Of a stretch of DNA of 64,000 bases, positions 38,176 through 46,812 are shown in pieces (position 1 is the stretch's first letter; the number at the start of each line of letters is the position of its first letter). Source of the DNA: Actinomycetales bacterium (GTDB lineage Bacteria > Actinomycetota > Actinomycetes > Actinomycetales > Dermatophilaceae); contig JADJVI010000014.1 of NCBI GenBank assembly GCA_016710645.1, positions 1 through 64,000 of the forward strand, given 5' to 3'. The notes beneath the pieces were generated by a model that saw only the letters and a list, made by a program, of their open reading frames with translations, did no database searches and was not told the origin of the DNA. The position numbers were made by a program, and so were the translations under genes.

Positions 38176-38916
38176 ATGGACCGGGTCTACGTCGAGTTGG
38201 GCACACCGTTCGGTCGGCCGGGGTCGGTCATTCGCTATGGCCACTTCGGCCGCCCGGTCATCATCTTTCCCAGCGAATACGGCCGGGCCTGGGAGGCCGA
38301 GGACAAGGGCCTGGTCGCCGCCCTGGCGCCGCTGGTCGACGTGGGGCGGATCAAGCTCTATGGCGTCGACGCCTTTGACGACCAGGGCTGGTCGGACCCG
38401 TGGCTGCCGCTGGAGGAGCGAGCCCGACGCGAGATCGCCTACCAGGACTGGATCACCGGGCCGGTGTGCGAGTGGATCGGGGCGGACAGCCCGGGAGCAA
38501 CCAGTGCCCTGGTCATGGGGGCGAGCCTGGGGGCCTATCGGGCGCTGGCCATTGCGCTGCGCCGGGCCGATCTCTTCCCCGACGTCTTGGGGTTGTCCGG
38601 GTGCTACGACCCCACCCAGTGGCGGGCCTGGGGGGAACCCGGCCCCACGGCATACGCGACGAATCCCACCTGGTTCGTGCCGGACCTGCGCGGTGACCAC
38701 CTGGAGTGGCTGCGGGCCCGGTTGCACGTCGTGCTCACCGTCGGGCAGGGGCAGTGGGAGGACACCACGGGGGCGATGGCCTCGACGGTGCACATGGCGG
38801 GGTTGCTGCGCGATCAAGGGGTGCGAGTTGACCTCGATATGTGGGGCCACGACGTTGCCCACGATTGGCCCTGGTGGCAGCGTCAGGCGTGCCACCATGT
38901 ACCTCGGTTCTGTTGA
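38176..38916 (+). CDS. Esterase-family protein (alpha/beta hydrolase, PF00756 type)
   Basis: Compact single-domain hydrolase. Nucleophile elbow GASLGAYRAL, then LGLSGCYDP and a C-terminal His in WGHDVAHDWPWWQ. 246 residues. Only five bases follow the preceding esterase, and GGAGGG overlaps its end, so the two are co-expressed. The substrate is unknown. Confidence 0.82.
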   Translation: MDRVYVELGTPFGRPGSVIRYGHFGRPVIIFPSEYGRAWEAEDKGLVAALAPLVDVGRIKLYGVDAFDDQGWSDPWLPLEERARREIAYQDWITGPVCEWIGADSPGATSALVMGASLGAYRALAIALRRADLFPDVLGLSGCYDPTQWRAWGEPGPTAYATNPTWFVPDLRGDHLEWLRARLHVVLTVGQGQWEDTTGAMASTVHMAGLLRDQGVRVDLDMWGHDVAHDWPWWQRQACHHVPRFC

Positions 38917-39008
38917 CGGGTCGGCTCGCGGGTACGGTCGGCAACGAGCTGCGACAGCCTGTCGGGGGTTTGTCGACACATGTGTCTGTGAAGGGCTGGT
39001 CGCGGTGT

Positions 39009-39014
39009 TAGCGT
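39009..39014 (+). promoter_or_regulatory. -10 box TAGCGT before the glycosyltransferase gene
   Basis: TAGCGT lies seven bases before the GTG at 39022 with no Shine-Dalgarno. The same TAGCGTGCG sequence recurs before the LigD-like gene at 57403. Confidence 0.5.
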
Positions 39015-39021
39015 GCGCTCT

Positions 39022-40011
39022 GTGACGCGGGGGAGTGTGGTCATCCCGTCGCGCGGGGGAGCCCAACGCCTGCCGCGCATCCTCGACGCGCTCGTAGCCC
39101 AACAGGGCAGCGTCTGGGAGGCCGTCGTCGTCCTCGACGGCGATATCGACGACAGTGCGGCGGTCGTCGCGCGGTATGCCGTCGACCACCCCGTGCGCGC
39201 GGTGGTCTTCCCCGAGAACCAGGGTCGCGCGGCTGCGCTCAATTCGGGGTTCGCGACGGCCGAGGGGGATGTGCTCATCCGGGCCGACGACGACCTGGCA
39301 CCCGGGGTCGACTATGTCGCCCGCCATGTCGCCCACCACGAGGCCGCCTGGGCGCGTGGCGAGGAGGTCGGCATCGTCGGGATGTGTTGGGACGTCTTCC
39401 CGGCCACGCCCTACAGCCGGGCCTATGGCGAGGCCGCCGACCGGCGGATCCGCGCGACGGCATACCAGGCTCCGGCCGACCAGACCTGGCGCTACTGGTG
39501 CGGCAATGTGTCGACCTCTCGGGCGACCTACGACCGGATCGGGCCCTATGACGAGGCCTTCCGCGCCTATGGCATGGAGGACATCGACTGGGGCTATCGG
39601 CTGCATCGGGGCGGCGTGCCGGTGCGGATCGAGGCCGACGTGGCCTGCGCGCATCACTCGACGGCGATGACGACGGCCGAGCGGGCGACTCGGGCGTTCT
39701 CGTCCGGGGCCTCGCGGCGGGCCTTCGAGCGCAAGCACGGGGCCGGGCCGCTGGCGGCGACGTCCGGGGACTCGGCGATGGCTTCGGGCGGTGCCGTCGC
39801 GGCCCCCTCGCAGGGTGGCCTCCCGCAGGAGGCCTGGTCGGCGCTCGTGCGCACCACCGCGCGCGGACTCACCGCCGCGCGAGTGCGTCAGTATGCCGGT
39901 CTGGTCGATCGCGTGCTGCCGGTCCTGCCGCGGCCGATCGGCGAGAAGGCCGTGGCTCTCGTCGTCGAGTCTGCTGGGTTGGCCGGACTGTCCAGTTCGT
40001 CGCGCGACTGA
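39022..40011 (+). CDS. Family 2 glycosyltransferase
   Basis: GT-A-fold enzyme transferring a sugar from a nucleotide donor. The N-terminus is SVVIPSRGGAQRLPRIL; ENQGRAAALNSG and the metal-binding RADDDL follow, and GPYDEAFRAYGMEDIDWGYR is the acceptor motif. Residues after 240 form an Ala/Ser-rich, unconserved tail. The start at 39022 suits a leaderless mRNA; GTG at 39013 is an alternative. 329 residues. Donor and acceptor are unknown. Confidence 0.88.
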   Translation: MTRGSVVIPSRGGAQRLPRILDALVAQQGSVWEAVVVLDGDIDDSAAVVARYAVDHPVRAVVFPENQGRAAALNSGFATAEGDVLIRADDDLAPGVDYVARHVAHHEAAWARGEEVGIVGMCWDVFPATPYSRAYGEAADRRIRATAYQAPADQTWRYWCGNVSTSRATYDRIGPYDEAFRAYGMEDIDWGYRLHRGGVPVRIEADVACAHHSTAMTTAERATRAFSSGASRRAFERKHGAGPLAATSGDSAMASGGAVAAPSQGGLPQEAWSALVRTTARGLTAARVRQYAGLVDRVLPVLPRPIGEKAVALVVESAGLAGLSSSSRD

Positions 40012-40016
40012 GCGCC

Positions 40017-40022
40017 TAGACT
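40017..40022 (+). promoter_or_regulatory. -10 box TAGACT before the PIG-L gene
   Basis: TAGACT is followed by eight bases and the ATG at 40031, with no Shine-Dalgarno. It suggests an internal leaderless promoter within the cluster. Confidence 0.42.
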
Positions 40023-40030
40023 CCGCGATC

Positions 40031-40651
40031 ATGCGCCGGTTGGTCATCGCCCCCCACATGGACGACGAGTCCCTCGGGTGCGGCGGGCTGCTCGCGAAAT
40101 ACGGGCCGGAATGTCGAGTGGTGGCCGTCGCCGACTCGGGGCCGGTGCGGGCCGCCGAGCATGCTCGTGCGCTGGAGTTGCTCGGGGTGACCGATGCGGT
40201 GGCCCTCGGTCTGCCCGACACGGCGCTCGGCCAGGACATGCCCCGGCTGGTGCGGGAGTTGGACCGGCAGTTCTGCGAGTTCCGGCCCGACGAGGTCTAC
40301 CTCCCCTATCCGTCCCTGCACCAGGACCACATCGCGGTCTATGAAGCCGGCATGCGGGCCTCGCGGGCGTCGATGAGCTCCTCGCATTGGTTCCCCCCGA
40401 CTGTGCTGGTCTACGACATCGCCGCCTATGACCTCAACCTCTATCCCACCGACCTGCGCTGGAACGTCTTCGAGTCTCTGACCGACGAACAGGCCGAGCT
40501 CAAGCGACTGGCCTGCGCGGCATACGAGTCGGAAAGTCCGGGCGGCGCGCACCCGATGAACTCCGTCAAGGACATTGCGCGAGCGGTCGGCAACATGCGC
40601 CTGACCGAGTTCGCCGAGCAGTACGCCCTGGTGCGTCTGGTGCGCTCGTGA
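40031..40651 (+). CDS. PIG-L/LmbE-family deacetylase
   Basis: Zinc-dependent N-acetylglucosamine-type deacetylase family (MshB and LmbE relatives). The zinc motif is PHMDDES near the N-terminus, the variant of AHPDDE that keeps the Asp pair, and HQDH supplies the later histidine. 206 residues, at the short end of the family. It lies between a glycosyltransferase and a WbqC protein and would fit N-deacetylation of a glycoside made by the GT2 enzyme (inference). Its stop overlaps the next start (GTGA). Confidence 0.86.
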   Translation: MRRLVIAPHMDDESLGCGGLLAKYGPECRVVAVADSGPVRAAEHARALELLGVTDAVALGLPDTALGQDMPRLVRELDRQFCEFRPDEVYLPYPSLHQDHIAVYEAGMRASRASMSSSHWFPPTVLVYDIAAYDLNLYPTDLRWNVFESLTDEQAELKRLACAAYESESPGGAHPMNSVKDIARAVGNMRLTEFAEQYALVRLVRS

Positions 40652-41373
40652 GTGCTGTGTGGGCGGGGCTGGGCATCCGCACGCCTGCCGATCTGCCGCT
40701 CTTGGGCGCGGGGGAGCGGCGGCTGGTCGGCATCCACCAACCCGACCTGCTGCCCTACTCGGGGTTCTGGTTCAAGATGGCCGTCTCTGATGTGTTCGTC
40801 GTCGCGGTGCATGACCAGTTCCAGAAGCACGGCTACCAACGCCGGGTCACCATGCGCGAGCGCTGGTGCTCGCACGAACTCGTCGGCAAACCCGCGCTCC
40901 TGCCGATCTCCTCTGTCGTGGTGCGTGACGGCTGGCAAGGTCGCCTCTGCGATGTGGTGCGAGGCCGGTATGCCGGCTCGAGGCACTGGCGCACCCGCGG
41001 GGTGGATCTGCTGGAGCGGATCTCGGGGTGCGCGGTGGCCGGCGAGCAGACCCTCGACCAGGTCAACCTGGCGTTGGTCGCCGTGGTGCGCGAGCTGCTG
41101 GGGATCACCACGCCGCTGGTCGTGACGGCGCCGCCGGTGCACTCCGGGGTTGCGCGACTGGTCGAACAGGTGGGCCTGGTCGGCGGCACTGGCTACCTTT
41201 CCGGCACTGGCGGGGCGGCATACATGGGGTCGGACCCGGCCGCGCCGTTCGTGGCCGCGGGGCTGGATCTCGTGTGGTCCGACCATCAGATGAGCACCGG
41301 CGACTCGATCGTCAGCGTGCTGCTCGACGAGGACGACCCCATGTCCATCGTTCTGGCCCGCCACCCGCACTGA
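40648..41373 (+). CDS. WbqC-like family protein
   Basis: The GIHQPDLLPYSGFWFKMA segment is the WbqC-family signature. The family occurs in glycan and antibiotic loci and its chemistry is not settled. 241 residues; the first 28 precede the domain. GTG overlaps the deacetylase stop by four bases, so the two are translationally coupled. Confidence 0.82.
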   Translation: MSAVWAGLGIRTPADLPLLGAGERRLVGIHQPDLLPYSGFWFKMAVSDVFVVAVHDQFQKHGYQRRVTMRERWCSHELVGKPALLPISSVVVRDGWQGRLCDVVRGRYAGSRHWRTRGVDLLERISGCAVAGEQTLDQVNLALVAVVRELLGITTPLVVTAPPVHSGVARLVEQVGLVGGTGYLSGTGGAAYMGSDPAAPFVAAGLDLVWSDHQMSTGDSIVSVLLDEDDPMSIVLARHPH

Positions 41374-41398
41374 CGGGATTCGGCAACGAGGCGTTGGA

Positions 41399-41436
41399 TG
41401 TGGCGGAATGCGTCACCGGTGACGCTTTCTGCCACA
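41399..41436. promoter_or_regulatory. 38-bp near-perfect inverted repeat
   Basis: Two 19-base arms (41399-41417, 41418-41436) meet at the core GCGTCACCGGTGACGC, with one mismatch and one G-U pair. It lies 26 bases past the WbqC stop. Without a U-tract it could be a terminator or an operator for the ATP-grasp gene. The rest of the 41374-41583 gap has one octamer copy at 41493. Confidence 0.6.
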
Positions 41437-41583
41437 CGTAGTGGTGGAGGGGAGCCGTGCGGACCTTGGGCTGAGGCTGGGAGCGGGACTAACGGCATAC
41501 CGAATGGTCGTGCGGCGGGAGACCATGAGAATAGGGCGCACAGTCGCGCGGTGCGGCGCGGCGCCCACCCGAGGGAGTGACCC

Positions 41584-42846
41584 ATGGAACAGATCCGAAG
41601 GCACCTCGTAGGGCTCCTGTTGGGAGTCGAGGAGGACTGGCCGCAGGCGTTCGACGCGATCCTGCGCCGGGTCGGGCCGATCACGACGGCGCATGGGCAG
41701 ACGCACACCTTTGACACCGAGCGGCTGACCATCGAGCCGTTCGACCTGGCCGACCCCGTGCGGGCCGACCTCGTCATCGACCGGCTGGCGCACTGGTACT
41801 ACCACCCGCGCGAGTGGCTCAAGAAAGCCGCCCTCGTCAACGGCACCTACCTGCTCAACAGCCCCTTCACCTTCCAGTCGATGGAGAAGCACAGCGCCTA
41901 TTGCGCGATGATCCGGCTCGGCCTCAAGGTGCCGCGCACCGTGCTGGTGCCCTATAAGAACCCCGTCGACAACGACCGCTGGGCCTACACCTCGGCCAAG
42001 TACAACCTGCACTTCGACCTGTCTGCCATTGCCGAGGATCTCGGTTACCCGCTCTACATGAAGCCCTTCGACGGCGGCGGCTGGCGCGGCGTCTCGCGCA
42101 TCACCAATGCCGAGGAGTTGCACCGCGCCTACGACGAGTCGGGCGAGATGCTCATGCACCTGCAGGCGACGGTGGAGTACGAGAAGTTCGCGCGCGCGCT
42201 CACCATCGGCGCGGAGACTCAGGTGCTCGACTTCCGGCCCGACAAGCCGATGCATGCCCGGTATGCCGTGGCCTCGGACTTCCTCTCCGAGTCGGCGGCG
42301 GAGGAGACCCGGGCGATCAGCCGGATCGTCAACGCGTTCTTCGGGTGGGAGTTCAACTCGGCTGAGATGCTCGTCGCCGGCGATGAGGTCTACCCGATCG
42401 ACTACGCCAACGCCTGCCCCGATGTCGCGGTGACCTCGCTGCACTACTACTTCCCGTGGGCCATCGCCGCGCTGGTGCGTTGGTCGGTCTACTGCCTGGC
42501 GACCGGACGGCGGCGTTCCCCGGCGGACCTGCAGACCCAGCGCTATTTCGCCATCGCCGACGACCCGGCTTTGGACTACCGGGCCAAGCTGGCGGCATAC
42601 AGCGACTTGGCCGAGGAATACCTCGACACCGAGCGTTACCAGCAGTGGTGCGCCGAGCATCTGCCACACCTGGACGAGCAGGTACTGGAGTGGGTGAGCT
42701 CAACGGACTTCGACCGGGTGCTCAAGGAGACGGTCGTCGCGACCTATCCGCCGCATGAGCATCACCATTTCCTCGACTACTTCCACGGGTTGGTCGACCA
42801 GTGGATCGTCGATGAGGCGCGCCGGCTCCGAGTCCCCCAACACTGA
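41584..42846 (+). CDS. ATP-grasp-fold protein, possible carboxylate-amine ligase
   Basis: Predicted ATP-grasp enzyme forming an acyl-phosphate and joining it to a nucleophile. The central part has a lysine-bearing ATP strand (YPLYMKPFDGGGWRGVSR, about residues 156-173), then EYEKFARALTIG and the acidic metal segment VYPIDYANACPDVAV. About 130 C-terminal residues are helical and unassigned. 420 residues. GAGGGAG precedes the ATG. With the esterases, GT2, PIG-L and WbqC upstream, it suggests synthesis of an amide- or ester-linked glycoconjugate (inference). Confidence 0.7.
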   Translation: MEQIRRHLVGLLLGVEEDWPQAFDAILRRVGPITTAHGQTHTFDTERLTIEPFDLADPVRADLVIDRLAHWYYHPREWLKKAALVNGTYLLNSPFTFQSMEKHSAYCAMIRLGLKVPRTVLVPYKNPVDNDRWAYTSAKYNLHFDLSAIAEDLGYPLYMKPFDGGGWRGVSRITNAEELHRAYDESGEMLMHLQATVEYEKFARALTIGAETQVLDFRPDKPMHARYAVASDFLSESAAEETRAISRIVNAFFGWEFNSAEMLVAGDEVYPIDYANACPDVAVTSLHYYFPWAIAALVRWSVYCLATGRRRSPADLQTQRYFAIADDPALDYRAKLAAYSDLAEEYLDTERYQQWCAEHLPHLDEQVLEWVSSTDFDRVLKETVVATYPPHEHHHFLDYFHGLVDQWIVDEARRLRVPQH

Positions 42847-42876
42847 GCGGGCTCGATCGGCGTTCCCGCTGAGGTC

Positions 42877-42918
42877 TATGCTCGTCCGCATGGAATCAGA
42901 TAGTCTGATTCCATGCGG
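42877..42918 (+). promoter_or_regulatory. vapBC promoter and 15-bp inverted-repeat operator
   Basis: TATGCT at 42877-42882 is a good -10. Just after it, CCGCATGGAATCAGA (42886-42900) and its exact complement (42904-42918) flank a TAG loop. The operator spans the expected transcription start and runs through the vapB start codon, ideal for autorepression by the VapBC complex. The mRNA could also fold and hide the start. Confidence 0.8.
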
Positions 42919-43161
42919 ACCGTGACAGCGACTCAAGCCAGTCGAGGGTTTGCTGCCCTGCTGGACGAGGTCGAGCGCGGCGGTCGCGTGCGGATCACCC
43001 GAGGAGGACGGACGATCGCCACGATCTCGCCCGCAACTGCCGGAAATGGTGCCGCGGTCGTGGATCTGCTCACGCGGTCTGGGCTGGAAGCGGGCTTCGC
43101 CGATGATGTCGAGGCGGCCCGATCGCTGCCCTGGGAAGGGCCGGCGTGGGTCGCAGATTGA
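42913..43161 (+). CDS. vapB: VapB/Phd-type antitoxin
   Basis: Neutralises the adjacent PIN toxin and represses the operon. TVTATQASRGFAALLDEVERGG is the Phd/YefM-like DNA-binding fold; the C-terminal half (DDVEAARSLPWEGPAW) would wrap the toxin. 82 residues. The start codon lies in the operator's right arm. It overlaps vapC by 16 bases. Confidence 0.9.
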   Translation: MRTVTATQASRGFAALLDEVERGGRVRITRGGRTIATISPATAGNGAAVVDLLTRSGLEAGFADDVEAARSLPWEGPAWVAD

Positions 43162-43571
43162 TCCTGGACACCGGAGTTCTCATCGCGGCGGAACGCTCCC
43201 GGCTGCCCCTGAGTTCCGTCATCGGCCCGGACGACGACGTCGCAATCGCCTCGGTGACGCTCGCCGAACTCTGGGCCGGCGTGGACCTCGCTGCCTCCAC
43301 CCAGCAGCGCGACCGCCGGGCTGCTTTCGTCGAGGCGGTCACTGGTGTGTTGCCGGTCGAGCCGCATGACGAGGCGGTCGCGCGGGTTCATGGCGGCCTG
43401 CTGGCGACGGTCCACCGGCTGGGCAAGCCGCGCGGCGCCCACGATCTGCTCATCGCGGCAGTTGCCGTGGCGACAGACCGGATCCTGGTCACGACCGACC
43501 GCAACGCCGGCCTTGGCGACCTCCCAGGTGTCACCTGCGAGGTCGTGACCGGCCGCTCAGCGTCGCCGTAA
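43146..43571 (+). CDS. vapC: VapC-type PIN-domain ribonuclease toxin
   Basis: Mg-dependent RNase that blocks growth when antitoxin is lost; tRNA or rRNA are typical targets. Acidic residues of the active site are LILDTGVL, LAELWAG, AHDLLIAA and TTDRNAGL. 141 residues, GTG start inside vapB. Confidence 0.92.
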   Translation: MGRRLILDTGVLIAAERSRLPLSSVIGPDDDVAIASVTLAELWAGVDLAASTQQRDRRAAFVEAVTGVLPVEPHDEAVARVHGGLLATVHRLGKPRGAHDLLIAAVAVATDRILVTTDRNAGLGDLPGVTCEVVTGRSASP

Positions 43572-43644
43572 ACGTCTCTGCCGTCGTTCGCCTGGCAGGA
43601 ACGGGCCCGTCGTGGACTTGCGGCCGCACGGCATACTCGCCTGC

Positions 43645-44178
43645 GTGCCAGCGCCTGCCGCTCCATCCCGTATGCCGTCCGGTCCCGACCGCGTTGCGGT
43701 CACCTTCGGGATGACCCCCGACGAGGAAGGCTGGCCGCCGATCGGGTCCGAGACCCTGTGGGCGCAGCCGCTCGGGGAGGGCCGCTATCGGCTCGACACG
43801 GTGCCGTTCTTCGTGCCCGACCTGGCCGTGGGTGACGTCGTCACCGCAGCACCCGATGACGACGGTCGGCTCTGGGCGCAGCGCCGCGAGTCCACCGGCG
43901 GGCATGGCACGATCCGCGTCATCCCCTTGCTCGACGGCTCGCTCCTGGGCAGCACCCAGGCCCTGGTGTCGGCGCTCAGCCAGAGCCTGGTCGACCTGGG
44001 GCCGGGGGTGCGCTGGGAAAGTGCCGGGCCGGCATACTCGCTCGTCGCTCTGGACCTGACCCCCGACCTCGACGCGACCGAGCTGGCCCGCGTGCGCAAC
44101 TGGCTGGAGGCGGGTCAGGCCGACGGGGCGTGGGAGTACGAGGAATCCTGCGTCACGCCGGCGTGGCTGGCGCTCTGA
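43645..44178 (+). CDS. DUF4265-domain protein
   Basis: Conserved hypothetical. PDEEGWPPIGSETLWAQPLG and LDTVPFFVPDLAVGDVV are the DUF4265 signature; function unknown. The start could be GTG 43645 or ATG 43672, the latter being part of a dispersed octamer. The 3' end overlaps the convergent phosphatase gene by 26 bases. About 170 residues. Confidence 0.75.
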   Translation: MPAPAAPSRMPSGPDRVAVTFGMTPDEEGWPPIGSETLWAQPLGEGRYRLDTVPFFVPDLAVGDVVTAAPDDDGRLWAQRRESTGGHGTIRVIPLLDGSLLGSTQALVSALSQSLVDLGPGVRWESAGPAYSLVALDLTPDLDATELARVRNWLEAGQADGAWEYEESCVTPAWLAL

Positions 44179-45874
44179 CTGCCCGGCCCGCGCGGAGGGT
44201 CGCCACCGCGCCGACGAGCAGCACCGCGACTGCGACGACGAGGAGTTGGACCAGCGCGCTGAAGGCGAGGTACATCGGCAGCGCGTCGGGGACGGTCCAG
44301 GTCACCGTCGGCCCCCACGCCCAGGTGTAGGACGCGATCGGCAGCGCCAGCACGGTCGCGACCGCGACACCGACCGCCCAGACGGCGTGCGGCGCTTCGG
44401 CGCGGGACGGGCGGCGCCCCCGCCACATCACCAGCAGAGCTGCGGCCAGTGAGAGGGCGGTGGCCATCGCGGTTGCGTTGACGATCTCGCCCGCGGACAT
44501 GACCGAGGAGAGCGAGTAGGTCTTGCCGGTCACCATCCAATACGCCTGCCAGACCAGCAGGTATGCCGCCGCACCGGCGAATGCCCACAGCGCGGTGCGG
44601 CGGTTGCGGACGATCCAGAGCACCAAGCCGCCGATGGCCAGGAGTGCGGCGAGGATCAGGGCGGGGGCACGACCGGCCCGGTCGCCGGTGAGCCAGTCGG
44701 CCCGGATCTCGTCCATGGTGGCCTGGCCGTACTGCGTGGGAGTGCGCTGGGCCGGCTGCGCATCTGCCGGGGGTGCGACGGTGGTCGCGATGGGCTGAGT
44801 CGATCTGCTGAGGTCGCCCTGATAGCGCTTGACGAGCAACGCCTGTTGGGCGACCTGGGCGGCTCCGAGCGCGGAGCGGGCGGTGTCATCGAGCTGGAGC
44901 ATCGCGAGCGCGGCTTCGCCTTGGGCGGCCTGCAGCACCCGCGTGCCGGCCAGCACCGCGAGCGTCGGGGCGACATCTGCCTGTTGCACATCGGGGGCGG
45001 CGCCGGGCCGCACGCCCGCGCCGACCAGCACCAATGGCTCGGTGACGACGATGTCCTCGGGTCCGCCATGGCCGCCAGTGTCGAGGTGGCCGTGATCGGA
45101 GACCACGAGCAGGGCATCGCGGGTGAAGTCGAGTGCCCCCGCGACCTGGGCCAGGCGCGCGTCGACCTTGGTGGCCGCCGTGCGCCAGGCCGGGCTGGTG
45201 CCGCCGCCCGCGTGGTGGCCGGCGTGGTCGACCTCGTTGAGGTGCAGGAGGACGAAATCGGCCTGGTCGCCGCGCAGCATCGCGACGGTCGCGTCGGTCG
45301 ACTCCTGGTCGGCCGCGTCGGTCTCCTCGTGGACGAAGTGCGTAGTGGTCAGTGCGCTGGGGGGCACCAGCGGGGTGAACCAGTCCGACCCCACGACCGC
45401 CGTGCGCCGGCCGGCGTCCTTGGCTGCGGCGAAGATGTTGTCGACCGGCCATACCGGAGCGGTCGCGGGGTCGGTGGGGTTCATGACGGGGGCGCCGTGC
45501 CGGTCCGGCCAGGCCCCGGTGAGCAGCACGGTCCACGACGGCACGGAGTAGGACGGGGTGTGGGAGTGAACCGTGGCCGAGGCGCCCTTGGTCCGCAACT
45601 GGGCGAGGAACGGCATGACGGTCGAGTCGGTTGCCGTGTCGACCCGCAGGCCATCGACGAGCACCATGACGACCTTGCGTGCGAGCGGCTGGGTGGGGGG
45701 CGCGGGCTTCGCGGCCGAGGTGGAGGCGGAGTCGGCCACCGTCGCGGTCAACGGCGCCCGGAAGTCATAGAGCGAGGCCATCAGCGCGGTTGCCCAGGTG
45801 TAAGCCAGCCCCGCCAGGGCCAGGCACACCACCGCGGCAACGGCCCTGCGGATCCACCTCGACGTCCCGGTCAT
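44153..45874 (-). CDS. Membrane-anchored alkaline-phosphatase-superfamily hydrolase
   Basis: Type-I phosphodiesterase/nucleotide pyrophosphatase-like enzyme with its active domain outside the membrane. An N-terminal TM helix is followed by VMVLVDGLRVD (metal Asp), PSYSVPSWTVLLTG (nucleophile region), LHLNEVDHAGHHAGG and VSDHGHLDTGGHGG (metal ligands). Four C-terminal TM helices follow (residues about 410-570). 573 residues from ATG 45874; a GTG at 45898 is possible. The substrate is unknown, perhaps a cell-surface phosphodiester. Confidence 0.82.
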   Translation of the reverse strand: MTGTSRWIRRAVAAVVCLALAGLAYTWATALMASLYDFRAPLTATVADSASTSAAKPAPPTQPLARKVVMVLVDGLRVDTATDSTVMPFLAQLRTKGASATVHSHTPSYSVPSWTVLLTGAWPDRHGAPVMNPTDPATAPVWPVDNIFAAAKDAGRRTAVVGSDWFTPLVPPSALTTTHFVHEETDAADQESTDATVAMLRGDQADFVLLHLNEVDHAGHHAGGGTSPAWRTAATKVDARLAQVAGALDFTRDALLVVSDHGHLDTGGHGGPEDIVVTEPLVLVGAGVRPGAAPDVQQADVAPTLAVLAGTRVLQAAQGEAALAMLQLDDTARSALGAAQVAQQALLVKRYQGDLSRSTQPIATTVAPPADAQPAQRTPTQYGQATMDEIRADWLTGDRAGRAPALILAALLAIGGLVLWIVRNRRTALWAFAGAAAYLLVWQAYWMVTGKTYSLSSVMSAGEIVNATAMATALSLAAALLVMWRGRRPSRAEAPHAVWAVGVAVATVLALPIASYTWAWGPTVTWTVPDALPMYLAFSALVQLLVVAVAVLLVGAVATLRAGRAVRAPATPA

Positions 45875-45950
45875 CCCGCGAGTATGCCGTCTGCTCACCT
45901 CCCGCGGTCGTTCCAGACGGGCCGCTCTTCGCGTCCTCCCCTTGGTCACA

Positions 45951-46014
45951 GATCGCGATCACCTCACTTGGGTGCCGCTATAGCGTGCGCCAAGTTCACT
46001 GATCGCGATCAGTG
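45951..46014. promoter_or_regulatory. Bidirectional promoter with paired GATCGCGATC sites
   Basis: GATCGCGATC occurs at 45951-45960 and 46001-46010, the second inside a perfect 18-bp palindrome (45997-46014). Between them GCTATAGC (45978-45985) is self-complementary, giving a TATAGC -10 on both strands. The 50-base spacing suits loop or cooperative repression of the divergent phosphatase and 46129 genes. Confidence 0.55.
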
Positions 46015-46128
46015 GTGACGTGCGGAGGTGATCGCACGGCATACGCTCCGGTTTATCGGGAACGAGGCAGGTGCAGCGCACAGCAGGCACGATGGCCTCT
46101 GGCGGCGACGAACGAACGGAGCACAGCC

Positions 46129-46812
46129 ATGGCATACGCGACCTACGAACAGGCCATCGCGAAGAAGGCGACGAGCAACGACCTCGTGAAATACGTCGTC
46201 GAGCAGGTCTCGCTGCTCGGTGACGGCCAGAACGCGACCATCGACTTCCTCGACCGCGCGGCGGTGGGGGAGTTCTGCCGGGCGCTCGGCTTCGCCGCCG
46301 ACCGCAACTGGGCCGCGCTGCCGCTGGAGGAGATCTCCCCCGAGGACGCGACCGGCGCCAAGGTCGTGCCTGCCGACGAGGCGGCCAAGATCCTGGCGTG
46401 CGTCAAGGTGATGTTCAGCCGCGGCAAGCTCGCCCCCAGTGACGAGGGCACGCCCGCGCCGCACATCCTCAACGACTTCCTGCCCGCCGGCACGACCTAC
46501 CGCGGCAAGAAATGCCTCGGCCACCTGTGGGAGTGGCAGTACGCCCTCGCCGTCGAGCTCGAGCACGGGCGCTACCGCGGCACCAATGTCACCAACAACC
46601 ACCCGGTCCTCACCGCCCTTGTGGTGCTGGCCCACCTGTCTGAGGACGCGCTCTACTACGCGCGGCTCTGGGTCATGGAGACCGAGGGCGAGCTGCTCAA
46701 CGCCCAGCTCGACCGCGCGCCCTTCAAGGAGCTGCACGAGACCCTCGAAGTCCTGCAGCGCGCCCAGCGGCACAAGGCCCAGCGCATTGCCGAGAAGGTC
46801 GCCGCTGCATGA
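46129..46812 (+). CDS. Conserved hypothetical protein
   Basis: No family recognised. 227 residues, soluble, mixed helix. Conserved-looking stretches are FLPAGTTYRGKKCLGHLWEWQ and NVTNNHPVLTALVVLAHL. The C-terminus is a Lys/Arg/Gln-rich helix. ATG at 46129 has GGAG seven bases before. It overlaps the hydrolase-ABC fusion gene by four bases, so it is co-translated with an exporter. Confidence 0.7.
   Translation: MAYATYEQAIAKKATSNDLVKYVVEQVSLLGDGQNATIDFLDRAAVGEFCRALGFAADRNWAALPLEEISPEDATGAKVVPADEAAKILACVKVMFSRGKLAPSDEGTPAPHILNDFLPAGTTYRGKKCLGHLWEWQYALAVELEHGRYRGTNVTNNHPVLTALVVLAHLSEDALYYARLWVMETEGELLNAQLDRAPFKELHETLEVLQRAQRHKAQRIAEKVAAA

Noticed and set aside
37537..40239. A 900-codon open frame on the minus strand
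   Set aside because: It runs antisense to two esterases and a glycosyltransferase with clear motifs, has no domain of its own, and is typical of GC-rich antisense frames.
42890..42925. An 11-codon leader frame (MESDSLIPCGP) seven bases after the vapB -10 box
   Set aside because: The start, codons and length all fall in the inverted-repeat operator, so the frame is explained by the palindrome.
45951..46010. GATCGCGATC taken as cyanobacterial HIP1
   Set aside because: HIP1 is GCGATCGC, a different order; only two copies were noticed, both in one promoter, so an operator is more likely.
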